Shown piece by piece: positions 41,441 to 51,200 of a stretch of DNA of 64,000 bases. Numbering within the stretch: position 1 is the first letter of the stretch; every line of letters begins with the position of its first letter. This stretch comes from Pseudo-nitzschia pungens (lineage: Eukaryota; Bacillariophyta; Bacillariophyceae; Bacillariales; Bacillariaceae). Below the pieces are notes generated by a model. The model was not told the origin of the DNA. It saw nothing but the letters and a program-made list of their open reading frames with translations, and made no database searches. The stretch spans positions 2,685,346-2,749,345 of the forward strand of contig CM074761.1 of the NCBI GenBank assembly GCA_037355855.1, written 5' to 3'. The position numbers and the translations under genes were made by a program.

Positions 41441-42784
41441 ATGGCAACGATTCGTCTGTATCGTGGCCGTGACAGGGACGAGACAGTCCGGAAATTGGAA
41501 GATGCCGTCGAAAACAAGAAACACGTTTTGTCAGTGGAGATAAGAAAGACACTCCTGGAGGAAGAAGTGATCGATGCAATAGTCAACCTTGTTTGGAATG
41601 GATCTGTCGAGACGGTATATCTTGATGATTGTGGAGCTCATCTTAACAAATCGGCGCTCCGAATCGCAGAGGCACTGGGAAACTGTAAATACGTCCGACT
41701 CTACGAATCAACGTTTCTTTCCAAATTCTTCTTGGAAAATCTTCTCGTATCTGCCACAAATTTGAAATCCCTCCGCATCCAGGATTATCTACTTTCTGAG
41801 CAACTCCACGCCCTATGCAAGGGACTCCGAAGCAACGACACACTACATACACTTGACTTGAGCCGTTCACGAATTGAGGATTTTTACGCACTCGCAACAG
41901 GGTTGAGGGGTGGTTGCATGAGGCGACTCAGGCTGCGATCCATCGGTTTACAAAGCCCCCACGCAACAGTTTTGTTATCGTCTCTGGAATCCTGTCCAAT
42001 GCTGGAATCATTGGATTTATCGTTCAACCATATCCGCGACGTATCGTCCATAGGAAAATTCCTCCGATGCCCGAGTTGCAAGTTACTGGAACTCCGTATA
42101 GGATACCAAAATATGTGGCAGGGACACAGAATTGATGTATCAGAGATAGCCAGTGCGCTGACAACCAATGTAGGGTTAAAAACTCTGGAACTTCCCAGGA
42201 ATGAATTGGACGACGCTTCTGCAACGGATTTTGCGGTGGCCCTCGCGAGCAATAGCACTCTGGAAAACTTGGATCTTCGAGAGAACAATCTATCCGACGC
42301 TGGCGTCTCAGTATTGGCGGCGGCAGCAAAAGCCTGCGCTTCCAAGGGACTTCGGAGGTTGCAATTGGGGGACAATCCATTCGGTACTATTGGCTTACTC
42401 GCACTTTTGGACGCTGCGTCCCAAAATTACAATCTTGTGCACTTGGACGACAACAACAACAACATTGTCGAAGGCATCAACGGCAACGAAGACAGAGACG
42501 ATGACAAATACATTTGTCGACAAATTCACTACTATACTTCGCTAAATCGAGGCGGAAGAAAATTATTGCTGGATGATCCTCCTCTAGGATTGTGGCCAAA
42601 GGTTATGGAACGATGTTCTCGGTTGGATGGAAAGAGGAAGGATCAATCACCCCCCAATGACCGTGTCGGCCTTCGTACCGGGGTCGTCTATGCCAACGAA
42701 CAAACTCGCGGCGTCGATGTTTCTAGTATGGGCGCCGACAGTTTGTATTATTTGCTGAAAGAAAATCCGGCACTTTTCACGTAG
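41441..42784 (+). CDS. RNI-type leucine-rich repeat protein
   Basis: ATG at 41441 (MATIRLYRGRDRDE) gives 447 residues without introns. From about residue 50 there are LRRs of the ribonuclease-inhibitor type: LHTLDLSRSRIEDFYALATG, LESLDLSFNHIRDVSSIG, LKTLELPRNELDDASATDFA, LENLDLRENNLSDAGVSVLA, LRRLQLGDNPFGTIGLLALL. No TM or kinase domain. A Lys/Arg-rich tail ends ...YYLLKENPALFT. Such proteins are cytosolic scaffolds; the partner is unknown. Confidence 0.85.
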   Translation: MATIRLYRGRDRDETVRKLEDAVENKKHVLSVEIRKTLLEEEVIDAIVNLVWNGSVETVYLDDCGAHLNKSALRIAEALGNCKYVRLYESTFLSKFFLENLLVSATNLKSLRIQDYLLSEQLHALCKGLRSNDTLHTLDLSRSRIEDFYALATGLRGGCMRRLRLRSIGLQSPHATVLLSSLESCPMLESLDLSFNHIRDVSSIGKFLRCPSCKLLELRIGYQNMWQGHRIDVSEIASALTTNVGLKTLELPRNELDDASATDFAVALASNSTLENLDLRENNLSDAGVSVLAAAAKACASKGLRRLQLGDNPFGTIGLLALLDAASQNYNLVHLDDNNNNIVEGINGNEDRDDDKYICRQIHYYTSLNRGGRKLLLDDPPLGLWPKVMERCSRLDGKRKDQSPPNDRVGLRTGVVYANEQTRGVDVSSMGADSLYYLLKENPALFT

Positions 42785-43126
42785 TGATCGTCTCGAACAG
42801 AATCGAAACAAAGCAGAACGAAACGGGGAACGGGATGTGTGATCGAATTTTCGCAACATCTCTGGGATGGTTGATCCTTATGCTCTATCCAATAGTGGCA
42901 AATGGTCCTTCGGCATCACTTCACGCAAATCGCAATACAATCGGATGCGAACCGTATTCTTGCTCGGGTGAGCAAATTTTGATTTTCTGTGTGTTCTATG
43001 TAACCTAGTATTAAACGTGTAGAAGAAAAACTGTCTAATGGTGGATATGGTTTGTCTCGAACAGTCGTACGATAGTGTAATGCATTGAACAGGATCGCAC
43101 TGGATTGCAAACTCGACAAGATTGTT
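42785..43126. other. 3' region between convergent LRR and SET genes
   Basis: No gene seen. A short hydrophobic ORF (42784-43008) is not supported by any recognised motif. Confidence 0.5.
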
Positions 43127-45169
43127 CTACTCCATCTTAGGCTTCTTGCTGGGCGGCAGCAATGCTCTAGGGTCGAGCGAGGATTTACCAACGATGTGGC
43201 GGTCGTCACCATTTTTTTCGTCGTCATTATCACTTTGGTCATCATCCAGCGACAGGCTCGTCATGAGCGTTTCGATTTCGTCACGAAAGGCAGCAAGATT
43301 TTTCATTTCTTCAATGCGAATGGTGCGGCCATAGAGTTCTCGCTCGTTGCCATTGGCTTTGTTTTGAAGAAGATTTTCGATTTTCCCCGCCTCGCCCCGC
43401 AGCATAGAGGACAGCCGATGCCCAATGACACTAGCGACATTTTCGCACGCGGAATTTCGAACGGCATTCGTTGCCTCTTTTTCGTCATTCTTGTCGAGAT
43501 CGGCCTTGGTTTTGTCGCTTTCGGTGTCCAAAACATCCGCAGCACAACGATATTCCTTGCTTTTGAGTCCGATGGCAACCAGAAGGGATTGGCACACCAG
43601 CATCCCTAGATACCAATCTGCCATCAATATGGATCGATCCAGTCTCACGTCCGTGTCGTTGTTCCCTCCCGGAAAGATTTCGAGAAAGGCATCCTCCGGC
43701 AAGAATTGTGCGATGATCAGTGTGATCACCGCTTCCGTCAACAGGAACTGGTCGGCCTTGCCGCTCGGGGCACGAGCCGCAATCAAGACTTCCTCGTCTG
43801 CTTCTGTGGCGGAGGAAGAATTCCTGGGTTCCGGAGCGTTGCCCATCATGGGACGATCGGGGATCTCGTGGACGTCCCAAAAACAGTCTTCGTCTTCGTC
43901 TTCGTAGTATTCGTTCTCCTCTTGCGCGTTGTTTTTCTGTGCCCTCCCCTGTGTTCGTTGGAGGCGGCGCACCAGGGACTTCGGGAAGCTCGATTCCTTG
44001 ACGCGTCGGGCGGCGGCGACGAAATGATCCCTCGTGCGGAGACCAACCGGTGTGGAAGTGACCACCATGGGCGCAGTCCTTGCGACATCAACGCCAACGC
44101 CAACGTGTCGCTCGGAATGCTCCCGAGGAACGAATCCAAAGGTCTGCAAGAGCTGCGCCGACGTGAGATCGGTTCCGTACGAATGAAAGAGTTCCTCTCC
44201 CTCGAGAATGTCCCGTTCCGCGATCATCTGGAAGCAGCCGGTGCCCTTTTGGGTGTTGTTCTCGGTCGTGTACCGCCGCAGTGTAGTACAGGCCCTGCGG
44301 GGATCGTGGTTCAGCAAGTCAATGACCGGGAGCAAAAAGGGTCCACCGTACTTGTCGTTGGTGTTTGCTCGCGAATTTGTATCGCTGGAGTCGTTGTTTG
44401 CGGTTGGAAGCAGGTGAAATCCCCTCGTGGATATGCACATGGAAGCTTCCAGAAAGCACTGGTAGATTTTGTCTTCGACGGTCTCGGTTTTGGTGTCTTT
44501 TTCGTTCGAAGCCTCGTTTTGCTCGTCGGATCCCTTTTCCATTTCGTGGATCGCTCCGATGCGGCGCAAGTACGGCTTGACGCTCTGGCGGTAACGCGTT
44601 TGGATCCCGTGGGTCTCTCGATCGATCGTCACGAGACTCCCCAGCGTCGTCCCCCGCAAAAAGGGTTCGACGTCGTCTTCCAGCGACCATTGCTGCAACG
44701 TCTCGTACTCTTCGAATGCCGGCAGGGACCTCAGGTATGGTTCGTACGTCTGGCTGTGACACGCGGTGTTTGGCGATTGCTTGGCCCGCAAAAAGGCTCC
44801 CACGCACCTGAGCCAGGGCGATGCCGTTGTGCTCTGTGCCTTTGCCTCTGTATCTGCCTCCGTCCCTCTCGCCTCGATCGAAGTTTCTTCCCCGCTCAGG
44901 ACGCGATCGGATGGGATTCGGATCAGAAGTTCTCCCTTTCGAATAGAATCGCTCGCCACCACCCCTCTCGACGGACCGATCCCCTCCAGATTCAGCGATG
45001 GATGGACGTATCCCCCGTTGCCATTCTGCGCGGAACTCGTGGTTGTAGCGTCGGAATCCTGCATTACCCAACGAACGAGATCGTTCCAGAGCTTTCTCGT
45101 GTCATCGCCGTCGTTGATGCCAATGTTGTCGTCAACACGTGCGCTAGGAGTTGCTGCATTGCCATTCAT
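43127..45169 (-). CDS. SET-domain protein lysine methyltransferase (SETD/Rubisco-LSMT type)
   Basis: ATG at 45169 (MNGNAATPSARVDDN) gives 680 residues, intronless. The SET domain starts near residue 55 (GIGPSRGVVASDSIRKGELL). It has the long iSET insertion typical of the class, then FLLPVIDLLNHDPRRACTTL with the NH motif that binds S-adenosylmethionine, and AERDILEGEELFHSYGTDLT with the catalytic Tyr. A C-terminal helical substrate-binding region follows, containing acidic insertions. The class methylates Lys in non-histone proteins; the substrate is not predictable. The long reverse ORF over it is a shadow. Confidence 0.85.
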   Translation of the reverse strand: MNGNAATPSARVDDNIGINDGDDTRKLWNDLVRWVMQDSDATTTSSAQNGNGGYVHPSLNLEGIGPSRGVVASDSIRKGELLIRIPSDRVLSGEETSIEARGTEADTEAKAQSTTASPWLRCVGAFLRAKQSPNTACHSQTYEPYLRSLPAFEEYETLQQWSLEDDVEPFLRGTTLGSLVTIDRETHGIQTRYRQSVKPYLRRIGAIHEMEKGSDEQNEASNEKDTKTETVEDKIYQCFLEASMCISTRGFHLLPTANNDSSDTNSRANTNDKYGGPFLLPVIDLLNHDPRRACTTLRRYTTENNTQKGTGCFQMIAERDILEGEELFHSYGTDLTSAQLLQTFGFVPREHSERHVGVGVDVARTAPMVVTSTPVGLRTRDHFVAAARRVKESSFPKSLVRRLQRTQGRAQKNNAQEENEYYEDEDEDCFWDVHEIPDRPMMGNAPEPRNSSSATEADEEVLIAARAPSGKADQFLLTEAVITLIIAQFLPEDAFLEIFPGGNNDTDVRLDRSILMADWYLGMLVCQSLLVAIGLKSKEYRCAADVLDTESDKTKADLDKNDEKEATNAVRNSACENVASVIGHRLSSMLRGEAGKIENLLQNKANGNERELYGRTIRIEEMKNLAAFRDEIETLMTSLSLDDDQSDNDDEKNGDDRHIVGKSSLDPRALLPPSKKPKME

Positions 45170-46081
45170 CGTTGAATCGATGGTATCATTGCAGTATGCT
45201 ACTATAGATGTAGGTCGTGCAATACCGTAGGCCTTGGGCTTGTTGTGGTGTGAAGGATTCGTCCCAATGTACGAAACGCTTCAAACTCCATACGGTACAT
45301 CATTCAACAAAAAGTGCAAGTGCAGCACATAATCGATTCGCAATTCCATATCTCATCGTCAAGCGGCAAGTGGTAAACGGTTTGTGTTCCATCCTCTTTT
45401 CAGAACAAGGGATAACCTTACTTTCTATGGCGCGAAGAAACCTGAAATTTGGCCGAGGACGGCGACAGGCAGGCAGAAAGATGCTCCCATCCCTGAGTCA
45501 TGAGATATCTGAGTCACGAGTCATGAATTACTATGTACATATATATGATATGTATGTACTAGTTTATAGGTGGGAAGAAGGATGCTCCCAGTCATTAGTT
45601 AATACAGTAGTCACGAGTCAAACGTGTCACGAGTTCTTTTGTCTATATAAACATATGTATGTACTAGTACGTAGGATGTCATTCATCACTCCCAACACGG
45701 TAAAATACTATCATAATATGATACGTACATACTAACGTGTGCACATGTTCCCCCGTTCCCTCGTTACTTCAAACAGTCGTTCCGAGAGAGTATCTACCGT
45801 AAGATCTACTGTGCTGTTGGAGAATCCTACCAAACCAGTATCCAAGTTCGATCCCTCGTCGGCGCAAGACAGACAGCATCATCAATCATCGATCATCGAT
45901 CATCGATCATTGATCATCAGGACAACAACAGCCTTGGCGGAATTCTGATTTTCTGGTTTGTAGATTGCGGATTTCCACTTCCACAGTGCAGGTCTTTCCC
46001 TAGAAAGCACAAGGATCTCCCGACTCAACAACACACATTGGCACTGCCATCTGCGTTCGCAATTGCACACAAACAAAATCG
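45170..46081. other. Divergent intergenic region with a degenerate duplication
   Basis: Between the SET gene (-) and the thioesterase gene (+), so it holds both promoters. Two imperfect copies of a segment of about 95 bp (about 45475-45560 and 45575-45669) share GATGCTCCCA, GAGTCACGAGTCA-like and ATATGTATGTACTAGT parts. An ATCATCGATCATCGATCA run lies near 45885. Confidence 0.6.
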
Positions 46082-46945
46082 ATGTTCCACAGACGATTAT
46101 CCTCGTTCCCATTGGTAGTCTCTCTCACAATTCTCTACGGCGGTTTCATCTTACACAACAACTACAAGACGAACCAGCAAATCTACTCCGTTTCGGCCAT
46201 GTCAGCTGTTCCCAAGAGCACCTCCTCCTACCGCGGGGCCCTCATCTTCATGCACGGCCTGGGCGACACTCCCCGCGGCTGGATGAGCCTCGAGCAGCAG
46301 CTTCCAAGGTTGAAACCCCGCCTCAAGGACATCAAGTACGTCTTCCCGGCCGCGCCAACGATCCCCATCACCATCAACGGCGGCATGGTCATGCCCGGGT
46401 GGTTCGATCTCTACGACTGGCCGATCGGCGTGGGCAGCAAGGACGACCCCGTCGGACTGATGAAGGGCGTGGAACAAATCAAGGCGGAGGTCGAGCGCCT
46501 CCGGACCGAGGACGGGATTCCGCCGAACAAGATCGTTGTGGGCGGCTTTTCGCAGGGCGGTGCCGTCGCCCTCCTGTCCTGCTACCACCAGAATCTCAAG
46601 GAGGGAGCCGATGCCAAAGCCTTCGCCGGGTGCGCCGGGTTGTCGGCGTGGCTGACCCTGCCCAAGGAAGTCGTCGAACTCACCAGCGAGAACAAGGAGG
46701 ATCCCCGCACCAAGATTCCCTTGTTCTGGGGACACGGCAATTACGACGACAAGGTATTGTTCGAGCAACAACAATTCGGTGTCGAAAGATTGTCCAACGA
46801 ATTCGGTCTCGAATGGGACAAAATTACCTCCACCCAGTATCCCATGGGACACCAAAGCTGTGAACAGGAGACGAGAGACCTTGCGGACTTTGTCGACAAC
46901 GCACTGTTTGGCGACGTCTGTGACGATGCCCAAAAGGATGCGTAG
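46082..46945 (+). CDS. Acyl-protein thioesterase/lysophospholipase (APT1-like)
   Basis: ATG at 46082 gives 287 residues. An N-terminal hydrophobic segment (VVSLTILYGGFILHNN, residues about 11-26) is likely a signal anchor absent from cytosolic APTs. The alpha/beta hydrolase core has IFMHGLGDTPRGW (oxyanion region), FPAAPTIPIT, MVMPGWFDLYDW, the nucleophile motif GGFSQGGAVAL, PLFWGHGNYDD with the catalytic Asp region, and MGHQSC with the catalytic His. It removes palmitate-type thioesters from proteins or hydrolyses lysophospholipids. A second ATG at residue 40 (MSAVPKSTSSYRG) could give the usual cytosolic form. Confidence 0.92.
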   Translation: MFHRRLSSFPLVVSLTILYGGFILHNNYKTNQQIYSVSAMSAVPKSTSSYRGALIFMHGLGDTPRGWMSLEQQLPRLKPRLKDIKYVFPAAPTIPITINGGMVMPGWFDLYDWPIGVGSKDDPVGLMKGVEQIKAEVERLRTEDGIPPNKIVVGGFSQGGAVALLSCYHQNLKEGADAKAFAGCAGLSAWLTLPKEVVELTSENKEDPRTKIPLFWGHGNYDDKVLFEQQQFGVERLSNEFGLEWDKITSTQYPMGHQSCEQETRDLADFVDNALFGDVCDDAQKDA

Positions 46946-48270
46946 GCAGGAGCAAACCTCCGACACACTCAACACGGCACTGTCGTCAAATGGGTGCTTG
47001 ATCTCAATCCCGATCGATCCGAAGTGGAAACAAATACTACTATTACGTAATCACATGGGATGGAATGCATGTACTCTGTTTCGATACTACCTCTACCAAC
47101 CATTCTGACAATGTCGAATAAACAACAGCAAAAAATGATTTCAACCTTCTATTGTCTTTTCATCGAGTTACAAATCAAAAACTGCTATTGACGAATACAT
47201 CTTGCAACATAAAGACGTGCGGCGATAGGATTCTTATTTTCTACTTCGTATTCACGAGAAAGGTGTTCTCATAGTGACGAGGTGTAATAGTAATTTTCTG
47301 GTAATCTCAGTTTCGAAAGGACTGATCAAAGCTGATTGCACTTTGGAAATCTTTTGGTTGACACTGCTGAGGGTGGAGCGTCTCTAGGATGCTCTCGAAT
47401 GAATGAATCACGTTACAGGTCGACAGAGGACGATGTTTTTCTGTTGTACTCTACCGGTACGGTATGCATTATTCATACCGTAAGGTTACTGTACCTACTT
47501 CCGGTATTTATGCCTCAGATCCTCGATTGCACAGTCTACTTTGGTGTACAAAAAATACAAAAAACAGAATGCAACACTCCGAACTCATGTTAACTCGTGC
47601 GCCAACGCAAAAAGAATCCAAAGGAATGTCTCTTGGAAGACACTTTTAGAATGATTGAAGACTTTTAAAGCATTGATACGTTACGAAACTACGTACGATT
47701 CAACTGGTAACCTTAATCACCATTACTTCGTACTACTATTGGTCTTTGCTCTTGGTCTTGACACAGTATCATGGGTCACTTTTGGTAAGGTTACCTGGTA
47801 CACTTGCTCGTAAGTCTTACCATACCATAATAGCAAACTTGAGTCGCAATATTGTTCTCATGATCGGATTCAAAACCGTCACGCAATCACTCGTCCCTCG
47901 TGTCGTACCGGTACGACCTAGACAGGAAAGAGTGAAGAAATACTTCGTAGTTAACATCCCAAGATCACGAATTGCAATGCCTGTTCGTACGGAAGGTGTT
48001 ATCTTCCTTGTGAATAGAAGGAATAATGCAACAACATACCGCCTACCGCACCTGACCTTTCCCTCGGCGAGAAAACACAATCGAAATCGACAGCGTGCTA
48101 AAGTGCCATAATAATTATCATAGTTTTGATTGAAAGAAATCTCAACAAGAAACCGAGAGAATAACATTTATAATCGATATTGCACGATCAAAGTGCGACG
48201 ACGTATCTGAGCAAGCAAGCAAACACTACAGAAGCAGAGCGAACTACTGCATCGTTGAAACGGAGACAAA
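46946..48270. other. Intergenic region, no supported gene
   Basis: Contains several host inverted motifs (CCGTAAGGTTACTG near 47479, GGTAAGGTTACC near 47783, GTAAGTCTTACC near 47811). A 121-codon ORF at 47746-48111 has no recognised features and spans these motifs, so I do not call it. Confidence 0.5.
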
Positions 48271-51200
48271 ATGAATTATTTTTTCATCGTTCTTGGCATC
48301 TGCTGCTATTTCTCTTCCATTGTATTGGTGGATGGTGCTTTGGCACAAAGGGATGAGGGTCCCTACCGTAAGTTATGGAAATGTCGTTGCATTGAGGCAT
48401 AACGCCTCGTCACTCCTGATCGAATGCCCACTTTCTCATCTCTTGATGGTTACTTTCTTTTGTCTATTGCTTCGTATTACTGTATTTGCTTTCAAGTCGC
48501 TAATTTCGATCGAATCATGCAGGCATCCTATTCTCAAGTGGACGATTTGAGCAGCCAGAATGCAAACAAACCGCCCCAACAACTGATCTCCCAATGCAAA
48601 AACCGAGGATTTCAGAACCCGACTCAGCAACTTTTAGTTTCCGGGAGCGGTGTGGTTTCTGCCGCCACGGTCCAATCGCGATGCGGGACGAATTCGATCT
48701 GCATCATTCCCAGCGGAGTCGAACTACGAATGGATGGAAACCTGAATGTCGGTGGTCTCATTGTTCGTGGGAAGTTGACATGGACCTCTTCGACGCAAAC
48801 GGTAAACGATCAATTTTTGTGCGGAGGCTATGTTGTCGTTGAGAACAACGGTTCCTTCGAAATGACCCTGAACGGAAACAAGAATGGCTGGATCTATGTG
48901 AAAAACAACGGTGCGAGTCATCCCGAGTTGCTATTGAGATCGTTTGGTACATTCAAAAAACGTTGGTCGAGTGAAAATCCAAGAATGGAAATCAGCGGCC
49001 GAAGCGATTTGAAACGAACTTGGAGTTTGCTCTCCGAACCCTTGTACCAGTCCACCAGAACCATGAAGTTGCTTCACAATCCCACACAAATGGGATGGAG
49101 AGTAGGCGACCGATTGGGAATTGCACCAACGGAACCATTGGCCCGTGGATGGGGGCAAGTCGTTCGTATCTCGAATATTCAGTCAAATGGTGTCATTACT
49201 CTGAGTGAGACAATCAAACACAAATATAGAGCCGATTTTGAGGGCGGTAAGTATACAGGGACTGCTGCTCTGATGTCCGCCGAAGTCGTCAATTTGAGTA
49301 GAAATATCATCATCACAGGAGATGATTTTCAGCACATCCAGTGCAGAGGTGATCTACCCGAATCAGTCCCCGGCGAACAAACATCTGTTCAGGGATGCCG
49401 GTGTTCTAGTTTCAGATCCAGGTGCACCATGGGGTTGCATACTATGCAAAAGCACGGTGGAGTTACCAGAATCACGAACACTCGTGTCGAGAAATGCGGG
49501 CAACGCGGTACGTTAACTATCTGTGCGACTTTTCCCGCGTGCCGCTGCGATTCAAACGCATCGACTTTTGTTTGGATTGCAATGTTGAGGTAATGGGCAA
49601 TCATCTTACAATCATATTTTGCGGTTGATTCTTCAATTAAATTCACCACAGGCGTTGAAGGAAAATACTGTTTCCACTTTCATAAAATGGGGAGTTGTCC
49701 TGACTGTCTCTTTAAAGGGAACGCGATTGAAAATTCTCAGCAGCGTGGAATCATTGTCCATGGTACTCATAACACTCGAGTTGAAGACAACGTTCTGTAC
49801 AATGTCCGTGGTGCGGGTGTGTATTTGGAAGACGGAAACGAGATGTGGAACCGAATCGAACACAATGTTGCAATCTGCCCCTTTCCCTTTAGCGACCAAA
49901 CATACCATGGATGTACCGTACCTGGTACTTCCAATGTTCAAGCAGATACAGATCTGAATCAATCTGGATTTTTTTCGAATGGAGCTGCGTCAAACGACTT
50001 CATTGGAAACAGGGCCGCAAACCATTTTAAGTAAGTTGCTCTTTTGTACCATGCTTTGGTTTGTTTGGGATGGAGCTTAATTCAATCTAAACGTCCTTTT
50101 TCATTTCTTTAGTGGAGTTTTTTTGCTTTCCGATGGTGTCGGTCGGGGCGAAGCAGTCAACAAAGTTTGCGAAGCATCATCAAGGTTTGGACGGTTTGAT
50201 GGCAACACGTGGCATGGGAATGGCCGGTAAGATCTAAGAAAGACACCAAGCCCTATCGAACTTTTGCTTTCACTGCAAACTCGTCTCTTATCATTCCACG
50301 CAACTGTTTTACTGTCTTCGTATTCGTATAGGTTTGGAACGTAAGTTCGACAGAATATATTGTTTTTGAAGCCTTTATCGCGTATCTTTCAAATTCGGAA
50401 AACAAACTAACTTCGATTGGACTTTCTTTTTTGTAGTTATTTCCTTCACAACAACTACCCCTTGAAAACTGATCAATCTGTCGCAAACAATGGTTACAAC
50501 GTCAACAAGGAATTGTGTAAAGGATTTGATTCCCAAGGACGAACCCGTGGGCTGCCAGTAGCCGTCGTCAACCATATCGATTATGGAAATCAATTTGTTG
50601 GCCAGTATGAAGCTGGTGATATCCAGTACGACGGTCATCACAGCGTCGAAAACATTAACTCGATGTACTGGAAGGAAACAAAAAACTTCGAAAATGGCTG
50701 CGGTTCTCATATTTTGAATGGGCATTACTCTAAAGGAAACATGCTTCTTCCCGATCAGGCAACTTTCATCATCGATAACACAGTAGCGGGTAATGACGTA
50801 ATGCTGCAAGCAAACCATCACTGTAACGTCGGTGTTACCGGGTTCTTGTGTATGCCACAATATGTTTTGCATAATTTCCAGTGGATTAATGGAAACCGTG
50901 GTAAAAAATGGGTGGAATTCCAGTTTTTCAACGCCCAGCCCCATAGTTCAAATCAGAATCATGTAAGTCCTCCTTGATTGGTAAGCCAATTTTGGAGCAC
51001 GCAAGAATATTTTGTCTCACATTTCGAATTTCCTTTCGTTTTCCAGGGTGGTATCTTCACGCTGTCTCCTTCACATTCCGCCACCATCAAAAGCGGTGGT
51101 ACGGTCAAAGACTCTTTGTTCCCGCCAGGATATATATCGTTGGTATCGAACAAATTCAACTATCTCCTAGGAACCCCAAACGGGTTGTGCAAATCTTCTT

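Noticed and set aside
43706..45175. 489-codon plus-strand ORF
   Set aside because: Exact antisense of the SET-domain methyltransferase; no recognised motif.
46202..46975. 257-codon minus-strand ORF
   Set aside because: Shadow of the acyl-protein thioesterase gene.
47746..48111. 121-codon ORF in the thioesterase-G8 interval
   Set aside because: Spans palindromic intergenic motifs and has no domain or signal; not supportable as a gene.
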